Source: Salminus brasiliensis
Lineage: Eukaryota; Chordata; Actinopteri; Characiformes; Bryconidae
DNA: 64,000 nucleotides
Direction of reading: 5' to 3'
Assembly: GCF_030463535.1 (NCBI RefSeq)
Contig: NC_132896.1
Coordinates: forward strand, 32,169,680-32,233,679
Below, in pieces: positions 55,261 through 64,000 of this stretch. The translations under genes and the position numbers were made by a program. Every line of letters starts with the position of its first letter. Positions within the stretch are counted from its first letter, which is position 1. A model generated the notes under the pieces. It saw only the letters and a program-made list of their open reading frames with translations. It was not told the DNA's origin and searched no databases.

Positions 55261-55465
55261 CTGGCGCCCCTTTGTGCGGTGCATCTATACAGCCCTGCTC
55301 ATCTACTCACTTTCCTTCTTCGTCCACCTCTGCAGGAGCATTGCCCAGTTTTCGCTGCTCCTCCAGCTCCTTCTTCTTCCTCCAGTCCTCTCTGGTCATT
55401 TTCTTGGGCTCATCCAGGTCCACTATCCCCTCCTGACCCAACGGCTTCTCGTCTTCTTGCGGCAT
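48597..55465 (-). CDS. slu7: Pre-mRNA splicing factor Slu7, complete coding region
   Basis: Slu7 acts in the second catalytic step of splicing and helps choose the 3' splice site. Fourteen coding exons on the minus strand: 55465-55311, 55036-54883, 54784-54704, 53900-53736, 53030-52962, 52869-52738, 52055-51958, 51759-51692, 50938-50799, 50680-50519, 49769-49665, 49539-49468, 48976-48866, 48776-48597. All phases agree and give 563 residues (human 586). Key features: [20 protein letters not shown] near the start, a CCHC zinc knuckle [23 protein letters not shown], the acidic [50 protein letters not shown], a Lys-rich tract, and the end [12 protein letters not shown]. Start chosen at MPQEDEKPL; the frame is open a little further up, so a longer N-terminus cannot be excluded. 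The intron after 53736 uses a GC donor. Confidence 0.97.
48866..48976 (-). CDS. slu7: slu7 Lys-rich exon
   Basis: 37 codons, [19 protein letters not shown] then an acidic SSEEEDE segment. Probably nuclear localisation. The donor GTGCTT is weak. Confidence 0.9.
49130..49375 (+). mobile_element. tRNA-derived SINE, family D, in a slu7 intron
   Basis: The fullest copy in the window: a tRNA-like head with GGAGGTCAAATCCCAAG, then GCTGGAGTCTGAGAGAGCAT, GTGTCTGTTAGTG and the end GGAGCATTGCTAGTGCTAG. Confidence 0.7.
49468..49769 (-). CDS. slu7: Two slu7 exons (WGSYWKDG and acidic)
   Basis: 49769-49665 encodes [20 protein letters not shown], whose CC-H pair and later Cys are conserved in Slu7. 49539-49468 encodes the acidic [17 protein letters not shown]. 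Both have GT-AG limits and phase 0 junctions. Confidence 0.93.
50519..50938 (-). CDS. slu7: Two slu7 exons (FAWEAYERG and YGGEEHLD)
   Basis: 50938-50799 encodes [20 protein letters not shown] onward to ESILEK; 50680-50519 encodes [20 protein letters not shown] to LINNHM. Between them a TTCTG/GAGCA-type direct repeat (AGAGC runs at 50695-50722) fills part of the 118-base intron. Confidence 0.94.
51692..52055 (-). CDS. slu7: Two slu7 exons ([10 protein letters not shown] and GDNFARYTG)
   Basis: 52055-51958 encodes [19 protein letters not shown] onward; 51759-51692 encodes [20 protein letters not shown]. The codon for Glu and the codon for Leu are split at the ends. Confidence 0.94.
52190..52400 (+). 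mobile_element. Possible transposase helix-turn-helix remnant in a slu7 intron
   Basis: Opposite in strand to slu7, a short frame reads [20 protein letters not shown] then [20 protein letters not shown]. The pattern of a hydrophobic helix, [11 protein letters not shown] turn and IVIRVYQQW helix is like the N-terminal helix-turn-helix of Tc1/pogo-type transposases. No catalytic part follows. It differs from the Tc1 family seen elsewhere in the window. Confidence 0.45.
52738..53030 (-). CDS. slu7: Two slu7 exons (AKRTLKAQ and acidic [10 protein letters not shown])
   Basis: 53030-52962 encodes [19 protein letters not shown] onward; 52869-52738 encodes [20 protein letters not shown] to REDIAK. 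Relative to human, the segment between them (NSPKHQWGEEEPNSQ) is missing or much shortened, which accounts for most of the length difference. Confidence 0.94.
53736..53900 (-). CDS. slu7: slu7 exon followed by a GC donor
   Basis: 55 codons, [20 protein letters not shown] to EEYSKVDL. The intron that follows on the minus strand begins GCAAGT; the next exon opens with GCC AAG (AK), so the known VDLAKRTLK joins correctly only if the cut is before GC. No GT nearby gives the right protein. Confidence 0.93.
54704..54784 (-). CDS. slu7: slu7 zinc-knuckle exon
   Basis: 27 codons, [20 protein letters not shown] and on to KKKDCLE. Contains C-X2-C-X4-H-X4-C, the single CCHC knuckle of Slu7. Phase 0 on both sides, so skipping would remove the knuckle in frame. 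Confidence 0.96.
54883..55465 (-). CDS. slu7: First two slu7 coding exons
   Basis: 55465-55311 begins [20 protein letters not shown] and carries the [16 protein letters not shown] block; 55036-54883 carries [20 protein letters not shown] to [11 protein letters not shown] microsatellite (about 55218-55259) sits in the intron between. Confidence 0.94.
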
Positions 55466-55740
55466 TGCTGTTTTCAGGACACAGGGGTCTCCCTAGAGAA
55501 GAGACTTCACGGAAACAGACACTCATACATATTATGTACACTTACAGCTGAATATTACAATGCTGCTGATTAATAAAAATAATAATCTACTAATAAAAAT
55601 GTAAATTATTACAATACATCTGGGGCCTCTGTTGTAGAGAATGGAGGACATGTAAAGGTCTCCTCACAGCCACAGTATTCTGTATTTTTAAGCTATGAAG
55701 CTCAATGGTGCTGCTCTCCAGTCCAGCCCAGTCCAGTCCA

Positions 55741-55829
55741 GTCCACCTTAAATACGGAGGCCGCTTCACTCAGAGGCCTGCAGGCGCCAGCAGCTGCCCC
55801 GCCGCCCCGCCGCACTCTTTAAGGTGGAC
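55741..55829. mobile_element. Small palindromic element with 12-bp inverted arms
   Basis: GTCCACCTTAAA and its exact reverse complement bound a GC-rich 65-base centre (CGCCGCCCCGCCGC). Same arm core as the noct intron 1 element at 41379. Lies in slu7 intron 1. Confidence 0.65.
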
Positions 55830-56050
55830 CGGACGAATTCGTGTAAGAGGCTTATTCTGCTAAATCCACGAATTGCAGAACCGACCCAGACCCCACAGTT
55901 AGACCCGCGGACAGCTAAACCCCCTTTAATGAGAAGAGTTTATAATAATAAGCGCTGTTGACCCGATCAGAAACGACACCCAGACCAATAAACCCCGAGC
56001 TGAAAGAATAACGAGCAAACTCTGAAGATGAGAGCACGTCCTCAGCTTAC

Positions 56051-56200
56051 CTGATAACTCAGCGATCGACCAAAAGGACAATAAACACAAAAGTAATCCA
56101 CGAATCCAGCGAATATCCAGCTACTTGTTTACCAGCCGCACTTCCGTCCAACCCCAGCACACGTTTTCCGGTTAGTCCAAAGAGGAGCCTAAAATAAAAG
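56051..56200 (-). promoter_or_regulatory. slu7: slu7 5' untranslated exon and promoter
   Basis: On the minus strand, TTATCAG/GTAAGC at 56051 is a good donor that suits a short untranslated first exon. Just upstream are ETS-type GGACGGAAGTG (about 56140-56150) and GGAAAACG sites. No TATA box. TSS not determined. Confidence 0.5.
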
Positions 56201-56439
56201 TCCCCTGGAATCTCTTTCAATCTGAACTGAAAACTAGTAGTTATTTATACACGTACTATTAATAATCATTTAATTATTAATTTAATGTTTTCAGAATGTG
56301 TAAGTTATATAATAATAATAATAATAATAAAATATTATTATATAATAATCAAAGATAATAATTAACCATTTACAATGGGAACTGCACTAAAGAGCACTGA
56401 TACCAAACCTGTAAAATGAATAATAAATACAAACTAGTA

Positions 56440-56485
<46 letters not shown>

Positions 56486-57316
56486 TATTATTATTATTTA
56501 TTATTATTATTATTATTAACAACAACAACAACAACAATACACTAGTTTGTATCTTTAACAGACAAACAATTTAACATTAAAACATTATTATGTTTTTATT
56601 TTTAATTACATTTATTTTTTAAATGAACTTATAAGTACACAAATAAAAATAAAAAAACAATTGCTAGGGAGACCTTATTGGCTCATTTGACAACAGCATA
56701 TTCAGCTCTCATGGCAACAGTACGAATCTCCAAAACTGAGAGGTTTATTTGCATTAGATGACTTAACCATCAGCTGACCAGGCTTATGTTTGGAGGTATT
56801 GTTAGACAACTAGCTCTGGCTTTGGACTGGGGTCAGCAGCCTGGTTTGTACAGTAAAGAATTCGGCAGCATTTCATGAGTGCTTAGCATTCCATTCTCGA
56901 AAGGTTAGAGCCTTAATCATCAATCAATCAATCAATCAATCAAACTTATTTATATAGCACCTTTTAGACAAATAAAATGAAATTCAATGGGACTGATAAA
57001 ATAAGGATAGGATAAAGAGAAAGAACAATAATAAAAAAGTAAATTAAATATTTAAACTACGTTATCTAAAAATAAATACAAACTAGTATATTATTATTAT
57101 TCTTATTATTATTCTTCTTATTATTATTAACAACAACAACAACAATACACTAGTTTGTATCTTTAACAGACAAACAATTTAACATTAAAACATTATTATG
57201 TTTTTATTTTTAATTACATTTATTTTTTAAATGAACTTATAAGTACACAAATAAAAAAAACAACAATTGCTAGGGAGACCTTATTGGCTCATTTGACAAC
57301 AGCATAATATGTACAC
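56201..57316. repeat. AT-rich duplicated block (first copies)
   Basis: The stretch at about 56435-56700, with (TTA)n, (AAC)n, ACACTAGTTTGTATCTTTAA and ATTGCTAGGGAGACCTTATT, recurs at about 57078-57305. The stretch at about 56703-57080 (CAGCTCTCATGGCAACAGTA to a LINE-like ATTTATATAGCACCTTTTAG tail) recurs at 58456-58830. Confidence 0.85.
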
Positions 57317-57799
57317 AGTCATATTGGAATGTTATGACCACCAACCTAATAGTGGGAATGACCACCCTTGGCTCTGATGATACTAGTGAGACATTAGGTG
57401 ATGGAAGGTCATCAGGTCGATTTCTCTGTAACACTCGCCGGAGTCCTTGTTCCCCTCTAGCATCACTGGCCTGTGGGGCACCTCTGATGTGCTGTTGGGA
57501 AACTCAACGTGTGAGTCCATTCTTGAAACACCTTCACTACAGCGGCTCTAAAACATCTCACAATGTTAGCGTCAGTTTCTGAGATGCACAATATTGACCG
57601 CTCCAGTTATACAGTTTGGAATGAGGTCGGACTGGGGCAACACTGGCACGTATAACTAAGCGAGCACACCAGTCAGTTGTAGTCAACAGAGTGCAACGCT
57701 CCACTGTGAACCAGTTAATGAACACCTTCCGTCACCTAATACAGCCAAGGGTGGTTAGTCCCACTATTAGGAAGGTGTTCCTAATATTCTGATATGACT
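57317..57799. mobile_element. 483-bp inverted-repeat element, family E
   Basis: Left end AGTCATATTGGAATGTTATG; the right end, reverse-complemented, reads AGTCATATCAGAATATTAGG. These are imperfect inverted repeats. Internal AGTGGGAATGACCACCCTTG pairs with CAAGGGTGGTTAGTCCCACT at the other side, extending the palindrome. No transposase. It sits inside the duplicated region. Confidence 0.7.
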
Positions 57800-58455
57800 A
57801 ACTATATGCTAACTAACTATATATTAACTATATGCATATATGCAACTATACAAAACGTTTTTGGAATGAATTAAAAGAGAATGGCTCTAAACCAGCAGTA
57901 CAACAATTTACATGGACCTGTTCAGTAAAATATTGCTTATCCAGAATTTGTATGATTCCCCAAAAACTACATTGTAAATTTTCAGTAGATTTCAGATCAA
58001 ACATTTTCAAACATTAATCAAACATTTTCATTTTATCTTATTTTGTCTCTATTTATTTGTAAACAAAATATCAAGTGTCAACCCAGGACTGTTTTATCTG
58101 CGGGGTACGTTTGACCTCTGCACATCTGTCAAAAATAGAACATCTAAATATTGTCCAGAGGAGAAGCTTTCAGAATAAAGATAACCCAGGCCTCATGTTT
58201 CTAGCTTGGGGATTTCCTGTTTCCATCTTCGGACGCTTTGCTCCACCCAGGCACCAATAATGTGTCTCAATGACTCACATTTTACACATATTTTATTAAC
58301 ATACCCTTACATTCGTAAGGTGTGTGACCCCGTATGGCTTAATTCAGTGCTACACTACACCACACTGTACACAAGCAGAGTTACATAAAAAATCACACAC
58401 CTTCAAGGTCAAAGCACTGTGGAATTGGCCGCAGCTCCGTCTATCTCCTTACACT

Positions 58456-59170
58456 ATTCAGCTCTCATGGCAACAGTACGAGTCTCCAAAACTGAGAGGT
58501 TTATTTGCATTAGATGACTTAACCATCAGCTGACCAGGCTTATGTTTGGAGGTATTGTTAGACAACTAGCTCTGGCTTTGGACTGGGGTCAGCAGCCTGG
58601 TTTGTACAGTAAAGAATTCGGCAGCATTTCATGAGTGCTTAGCATTCCATTCTCGAAAGGTTAGAGCCTTAATCATCAATCAATCAATCAATCAAACTTA
58701 TTTATATAGCACCTTTTAGACAAATAAAGTGAAATTCAATGGGATTGATGAAATAAGGAAAGGATAAAGAGAAAGAACAATAATAAAAAAGTTAATTAAA
58801 TATTTAAACTATGTTATCTAAAAATAAAAGGTAAATAATTAATAATTATGATAAAAGTTCAATAATTAACTTTTATCATTATTATATATATTATAATTAT
58901 CATAATCATCAATCAATCAATCAAACTTTATTTATACAGCACATTTCTGACCAGTAAAATTGAAATTCAATGTGCGATTGATGAAATAAGGATAGGATAA
59001 AAAGAAAGATCAAAAAAATATATATATTTAATATAAAAATAAAAGGTAAATAATTAATAATTATGATAAAAGTTCAATAATAAAACAAAATCAAACAAAA
59101 TGATTAAATAATAAAATAAAATAGACTAAATAAAACATAAAATATTGCAGAAAATGAAAACAGATCAAAT
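58456..59170. repeat. Second copy of the LINE-tail block and a third shorter copy
   Basis: 58456-58830 repeats 56703-57080 almost exactly. From 58906, a more diverged copy of the ATCAATCAATCAAACTTTAT tail and GAAATTCAATG block follows. A short inverted repeat (AATAATTATGATAAAAGTTC and its partner) lies at about 58835-58900. Confidence 0.85.
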
Positions 59171-60351
59171 ACAAATCAAATTAATGACTGTATAATGGCA
59201 ATATTTCATGGAAAGGAAAATGCAAGACGGATAATGCAGGAACCCAGCTTTTAGCACAGCTAGCGAACCAGCTATAGGCTGCAGGCCCAAATACATCCAA
59301 ATCGCGACCTCTCCTTGCTAGTCTACTTGCTAATATCATTTTCGAGCTAAACCGTGAAGAACTGGTACACACTGGTGTGCAGTTCTTCAGAATCACCCCT
59401 AAATACGACACCTTTTCTGAATAACGGTTTGTCTTACGCTCAGTGTCTTTCAAAGCAAATGCAAATGATCTGTCCCGCTAGTATGGGTCTAAAATTAGCG
59501 AGGCCCTGTGACTGTGTCAGTCCTGTGTGTCAGATTCCAGCAGGGCTGTATCTCGAGTGGAGCAGCACCTGCTGCTAGCTGTAACACTCTGGTAAGCTTG
59601 GCACAGGCAGTGAGATCCAGCCAAACACTTAAAAAAAAATCAGGTCAGGTCCGTTAAGTCCTTTTTTCTGTGCATGCTTCAGAGGAAGGGACACGTCGGG
59701 CCCTTTTATCACATCCCTCTTCTTTTTAGCAGCCTCGGCCCACATCTGAAATAGCCAGGCTGGCTGGGAGCAGCTAGCCAGCTCAGAGAGGGGTTGGACC
59801 TATGTCAGGACCTATGTCAGTGCAGGGTGGACTGAGTGGATGAAGGATCACTGGAGTGCTCAGGAACGCAGACCCCCCTGTTGGAGCCTCACCGTCAGCC
59901 CGAGGTACAGTACATATCTGTCTCTTGTAAATGCTCTCTGGACTGGTGGGTGTGCTATTCCATTCAAAATGGCCTTACGCGGCAAAGCAGCAAATGGCAA
60001 GTATATATTTGAGAAAACGGTGGTGGTTGGTTTCCTGGCAGCTCAGTTTACTTACTTTTAGTCATTTGTAATGACACTCGGACAGTCCAGCTCACTGGAG
60101 AATATGGGAATTAAGAGAGAATGACAAATTCGACTGTTTTACATCGTTTGGTTAAACAATAAAGCAAACCTGAGTCAAGAATTAATGCACGCACTTAATA
60201 TGTGGACGTATTAGAGCTTGACATATGCATGTCTTGATGTTCAGAAGTGTGTCTGGTGACTCTGGGAGACCTCAGGATCAGCATTTATCATATTTCGAAG
60301 AGCTACGACACTTCATTCATGGCTGATTTCATTTGTTTATCCTCTTCTCAG
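59171..60351. other. Upstream region of the long + strand gene
   Basis: No coding exon is supported. One possible untranslated exon ends at the donor CCCGAG/GTACAG (about 59905). A TATA box or CpG island is not evident, so the promoter may lie elsewhere. Confidence 0.35.
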
Positions 60352-60378
60352 GTCTGAAAAACCTCCCACATCTTTTGA

Positions 60379-60492
60379 ATGGCCAAGACAGAGAGTAACT
60401 ACTGCATTTCCGAAGCTCCGGGCAGTCCAACTCCGACTAGTAAGGAAGGGGACTCTGCGTGTGGAGCAAAGAAATGGAAAGCTGGGTTCTAG
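60379..60492 (+). CDS. Upstream open frame overlapping the main start
   Basis: ATG at 60379 opens 37 codons (MAKTESNYCISEAPGSPTPT and on) and stops with TAG at 60490-60492, in a different frame and 19 bases past the main ATG at 60474. An overlapping upstream frame like this usually lowers use of the main start. Its Ser/Pro/Thr content looks protein-like, so it may instead be the true N-terminus joined through an indel or error. Confidence 0.35.
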   Translation: MAKTESNYCISEAPGSPTPTSKEGDSACGAKKWKAGF

Positions 60493-63400
60493 AGGGGGAC
60501 AGCTACTCATTCCTCCGCAGTGCTCCACGCAACTTCAACCTGCAGCACCCAGACGGGCCCAATCGCGTGGAGATCTTCGACATCACCAGCATCCCTGGTT
60601 CTCGTGGCGCCATTTCCGAAACCACCTGCCTTTGTGACATTTTTGGAGACGATTGTGAGTCCCCTTCTCTTTCCAGCAGTCCAGCCTCGACGTCATTTCT
60701 GAAAAGGGAAGTGGATCCACACTTACCAGTAGAAGATGTCAATGATTCATCGGGGTCCTATCATACCGCCCATAGCTCGGAGCAACTGAGTGACACGAGT
60801 GATTCATTTGAGGATTCAAGAGACAGCCTTAAACGTACAAGGGACTTGCCCTTACCTGAAACTGGGGAATCGAGGGAATCAGAATCACTGAAGGATTTGA
60901 CCTCCTCGAATGATAAAATTGCTCCTGAAAATGGCTCACCTTCACCAGCCATTGTGAATGATGGGGATCTGTCACATACAGAGAGCCAAGAGGAATCGAA
61001 TTTGACTCAAAATGACACAGATTCATCGGTCCAAAATGACACAGATTCATCGGCCCAAAATGATAATGATTCATCGGCCCAAAATGACACTGATTCATCG
61101 CCCCAGCTGCTGGTAACATCAACGTCTGAATTCAGAGACACGAATAGTGGAGTAACTGATTCATCTCGAGAGACGCTGAAATCTGAAATCGAGACGATCA
61201 CAGAGCAGAGTGAGACCGCCTCACCTGAGCGTAAGGACTTTAGTACCCCACCTAGACAGCCTGACAGTCCATGTTTAGATAACCAAGTTCACACAGTCGC
61301 ATATGAGCCTGTCGATGAGTCTTCTCCAGAGATAACCCCATCAGAAGCTTCTGCTGAGGAGAGCAATGTGGTCACCTACCCTGGAGGGACAGAAGCAAAG
61401 ATCTTTTCTTCTGATGTCAGAAGTAACTGCAGTTCGCCCATAGAAAACATTTCACGAGAAGAAGAAACAGTAAAACATGAGTGTTCAGCTGACCTAACTA
61501 ACGTCTCACCACTCCAGAGCTGTCCATCAACACCAGATCCTTCAATCAGGGCTTTAACACCTGCCTCTATTTCTCCTCCTCCACTCATGGAGACACATAT
61601 CCACTCCAGATCTGATGTCACACTCCAACCAAATGTTTTAGCAAGATCTTCACCTGAAACCACCAGCCACCAGTCAGCTCCACTAGCTGATGATAAACCA
61701 CCAGAAGAACCATCAGAGGAGCCACCAGAGGAACCTACCGCTATCCCTTCTCCAACTCCTGCTGCTGAGGATAACACAGAAATAAATAGTTCATTTGAGC
61801 ACCAGCCTCACATCGTTTCTCCCGAAGCAGCAGAAATAGTGCCCTCACCTGATCCCAGAAGATCGGGATCATTCGCCTCGGACGCAACAGGGAGACTCCA
61901 ATCCCCTGAGGTTAGTGAGTTCTGCTCATTTGTAGGCTCTGCAGTGGCTGCTCACTCTTCAGAGCCTTCAGTAGTCATACATTCACCAGTGGGTTACACC
62001 ATCAGCCCTTCACCAGAATTCGAGAGAAGGGTTTCTACAGCTGAACCTGAAGCTTCAGCATCCACACCCGAGATCCCAGAAACAGACGATCCAGCAACTC
62101 CTATAGATTTCCGAGGTTCTGTTTCCTCACATGATTCAAAACTATGCCTCACACCTGAGTCCAGGAGCATTGCATCCACGCCAGAAACCAGGCAAGATGT
62201 TCTTACACCGTCTCCTGAACTGAGATCTGCAACTTGTTCTCCAGAAGTCAGAGTGATAGCGTGTAGCGTCCTGCCGCAAAAACCATTGTCACCTCAGATT
62301 CAGGGGATTACATACAGAGCGGTTTCACCTCAAAACACAGTCCCGCCGCGATGTTGTGATCTCGAGGGAATGACATGTGCTGAAAGTCCTACTTTTGAGG
62401 TTCACGTCCCGGCCAACTCGCCCACCTCAAAGCTGGCATCAACACCTGAAAACATATCTAGAGCTTCGTCGATGACTTTAAGCCTATCAAGGGATGCAGC
62501 ATCATCCCCTGAAATCAGAGATCAACAATCACCTGACAGATTTAGTGATCCAGTGTCAGTTCCAGAACCTTGCATCTCGCTGGAGCCAACCAGCGAGGAG
62601 GTGGATCTTCCATCATTTGCTCCTGATGATGGACGCCAGTTTTCTGGCCAGTTAGAGCCCTTTCAAAGCTGTAGCCGTGCTCTGGATGAATGCAGAGACG
62701 TTGCTCCTGAAGCTCTCAGCCAAAATCAGATAATAAAAGATCCAGTATCTGTACCTTGTGGTGGTGCATTATCTGTTACACAAATGGAGGAAAGTACAAA
62801 AATGACCAGTGAGAGCATATCAACTTTAATTCCGCATGAAAATTCATGGCATCCTGCATCGCAGATAATGTTAACAGGACCTATAGCAGAGGAAAGGGAC
62901 TTTCCGGAAGGCAATGGCAGGAGCAGTGGAACAGAAATGTTGGAGAGAGAATCAGGAGCTGGGGAAAAGCCACCTGTCCATGTGCCTGTGAGACCTAGGG
63001 AAAGCCCCAATGTTTTCCATGGTGACAATGATAGAGAGAATGACAGACAGTCATGCAGGAACAAGGGGTGGAGTAAAGAAAGGGTGGTACAGGAGGAGCA
63101 TACATCAGGAAAAGGGGAGGAGAATATAGCAGAGGGTAGTTACAGAGGGGAACAGGTTGAACTGTCATTCAGGGACAGGAATAGAAAAGGTCCCACAAGC
63201 CACAGTGCTGCTCCCTCAAGTGGAGACCCAAAGTCTGGAATTCCAGCCCGCTGTTATTTTGAGTCTCCCCTGACAACTCGGCAGCAACAGAGTCTTCTCC
63301 GAGCACAGGGCTTACAAAAAGAGAACAAGAGCGGTGCCAGGAGGGTCCAATCGGCTTCCCAGAGCAAACACAGCGGTGCTGGCCGTCTTCCTTCGGGATG

Positions 63401-64000
63401 TACCGCTGAGACCTCCGGTATGGGAAGCGAGTTTGACGAGGCAGACAATGAAGTGAAGTGGTTCACAGACCTGGCCTTCAGGAGCCTATCCAGCCCTCAA
63501 GGGGACTACTTGGATGTCTACAGCTCTAGCCACAGGTCGTCTACAAATGTCTCACAGCCATCTACCGCGGACAGTCCTGGTGCTGCTACGTGGATGTCCT
63601 ATGCAGATTTGCGTGCCTCAGCATTGCAGGAAAGCGATGCCCTCCAGTGTCACACTTCATCTTTTTTGGCCCAGGGTGCTCTGGATCCATCAAGGCGTTT
63701 TGAGATGGGTAGTTTTGAATGTGTGGATGTAGCAGTAGAGAGCAGAGAAGAATCCAAGAGGGGGAAGAGGACAGTCCCGAAACGGCAGATCCAACTAAAG
63801 AGACGCAACAACGAAGAATCAAGGTCTGTTGAGAATGCAGGAAGTGGTGTGGAGTCACCGTCCACACAGATGCGCTCAAGGGATGTTCTTCCTCGCCAGC
63901 GTAGCACCCCAGATGTTGGGCACGAGAATCTGTCCGAAGGTGAAACTGAGATTGAGACTGATGGGAAGATGCTGCAGAAATCCGCGTCTTTTGATGGAAC
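60474..64000 (+). CDS. Very long acidic Ser/Pro-rich protein, 5' part, not identified
   Basis: After an acceptor at 60351 (CTTCTCAG), an in-frame stop at 60441 and the ATG at 60474, the frame stays open for 1,175 codons to the window edge, all in one exon. The N-terminal 60 residues look folded or conserved: SYSFLRSAPRNFNLQHPDGP and RVEIFDITSIPGSRG, then CLCDIFGDDCESP. Next comes an acidic disordered region with four 8-residue repeats (QNDTDSSV type), then many SPE/TPE phosphosite-like motifs. Near the end, more conserved-looking blocks appear: CYFESPLTTRQQQSLLRAQ, EVKWFTDLAFRSLSSPQGDY, RRFEMGSFECVDV and RQRSTPDVG, with basic RQIQLKRRNN. I do not recognise the family. A scaffold or cytoskeletal role would be a guess. 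Further exons must lie to the right. Confidence 0.8.
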   Translation, partial: MESWVLEGDSYSFLRSAPRNFNLQHPDGPNRVEIFDITSIPGSRGAISETTCLCDIFGDDCESPSLSSSPASTSFLKREVDPHLPVEDVNDSSGSYHTAHSSEQLSDTSDSFEDSRDSLKRTRDLPLPETGESRESESLKDLTSSNDKIAPENGSPSPAIVNDGDLSHTESQEESNLTQNDTDSSVQNDTDSSAQNDNDSSAQNDTDSSPQLLVTSTSEFRDTNSGVTDSSRETLKSEIETITEQSETASPERKDFSTPPRQPDSPCLDNQVHTVAYEPVDESSPEITPSEASAEESNVVTYPGGTEAKIFSSDVRSNCSSPIENISREEETVKHECSADLTNVSPLQSCPSTPDPSIRALTPASISPPPLMETHIHSRSDVTLQPNVLARSSPETTSHQSAPLADDKPPEEPSEEPPEEPTAIPSPTPAAEDNTEINSSFEHQPHIVSPEAAEIVPSPDPRRSGSFASDATGRLQSPEVSEFCSFVGSAVAAHSSEPSVVIHSPVGYTISPSPEFERRVSTAEPEASASTPEIPETDDPATPIDFRGSVSSHDSKLCLTPESRSIASTPETRQDVLTPSPELRSATCSPEVRVIACSVLPQKPLSPQIQGITYRAVSPQNTVPPRCCDLEGMTCAESPTFEVHVPANSPTSKLASTPENISRASSMTLSLSRDAASSPEIRDQQSPDRFSDPVSVPEPCISLEPTSEEVDLPSFAPDDGRQFSGQLEPFQSCSRALDECRDVAPEALSQNQIIKDPVSVPCGGALSVTQMEESTKMTSESISTLIPHENSWHPASQIMLTGPIAEERDFPEGNGRSSGTEMLERESGAGEKPPVHVPVRPRESPNVFHGDNDRENDRQSCRNKGWSKERVVQEEHTSGKGEENIAEGSYRGEQVELSFRDRNRKGPTSHSAAPSSGDPKSGIPARCYFESPLTTRQQQSLLRAQGLQKENKSGARRVQSASQSKHSGAGRLPSGCTAETSGMGSEFDEADNEVKWFTDLAFRSLSSPQGDYLDVYSSSHRSSTNVSQPSTADSPGAATWMSYADLRASALQESDALQCHTSSFLAQGALDPSRRFEMGSFECVDVAVESREESKRGKRTVPKRQIQLKRRNNEESRSVENAGSGVESPSTQMRSRDVLPRQRSTPDVGHENLSEGETEIETDGKMLQKSASFDG
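61008..61103 (+). repeat. Coding 24-bp tandem repeat, four copies
   Basis: Four units of eight codons, QNDTDSSV, QNDTDSSA, QNDNDSSA and QNDTDSSP, in the frame of the long gene. Confidence 0.9.

Noticed and set aside
60761-63907. Several minus-strand frames opposite the long acidic gene
   Set aside because: Shadows of the uninterrupted + strand frame of 1,175 codons.

Overview
This window is nuclear DNA of a bony fish. Genes are split into short exons with GT-AG introns. AT-rich non-coding DNA is full of microsatellites, tRNA-derived SINEs and short Tc1-type inverted-repeat elements. The proteins are closest to vertebrate families. The dense cut-down Tc1 families suggest an otophysan teleost, perhaps a characiform; that placement is inference. 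It is not a prokaryotic or viral region.

Layout. 1-14.6 kb (+): the 3' part of a gene for an acidic, repetitive protein, probably mgarp, called mainly from its position beside elf2. 16.1-29.9 kb (+): complete elf2 (ETS transcription factor), with a distal first exon, a second intronic promoter making a shorter N-terminus, and eight shared or distal coding exons. 34.6-41.8 kb (-): complete noct (nocturnin, an NADP(H) 2'-phosphatase of the deadenylase-like EEP family), three exons. 44.9-46.95 kb (-): c1qtnf2 (secreted collagen/C1q protein), two coding exons. 48.6-56.1 kb (-): complete slu7 (second-step splicing factor), one untranslated and 14 coding exons. 60.35-64 kb (+): the first 1,175 codons of a very long acidic, Ser/Pro-rich protein that I could not name; it runs off the window.

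mgarp-elf2-noct repeats the human 4q31 order and orientation. c1qtnf2-slu7 are neighbours in human 5q33. The window therefore joins two blocks that are separate in human, and the join lies between noct exon 1 and c1qtnf2, a 3 kb stretch holding a 370-bp TTA microsatellite and Tc1-type MITEs. The genes are not a pathway; they are independent vertebrate genes.

I found no credible new biological system. The best leads are gene-structure details: the second elf2 promoter, a GC-AG intron in slu7, a NAGNAG acceptor at the elf2 basic motif, two start codons in noct (presequence versus possible myristoylation), a choice of C-termini in the mgarp-like gene, and a small palindromic element found just inside intron 1 of both noct and slu7. 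All exon limits were read by eye from splice signals, reading phase and remembered family sequences; no alignment was run.
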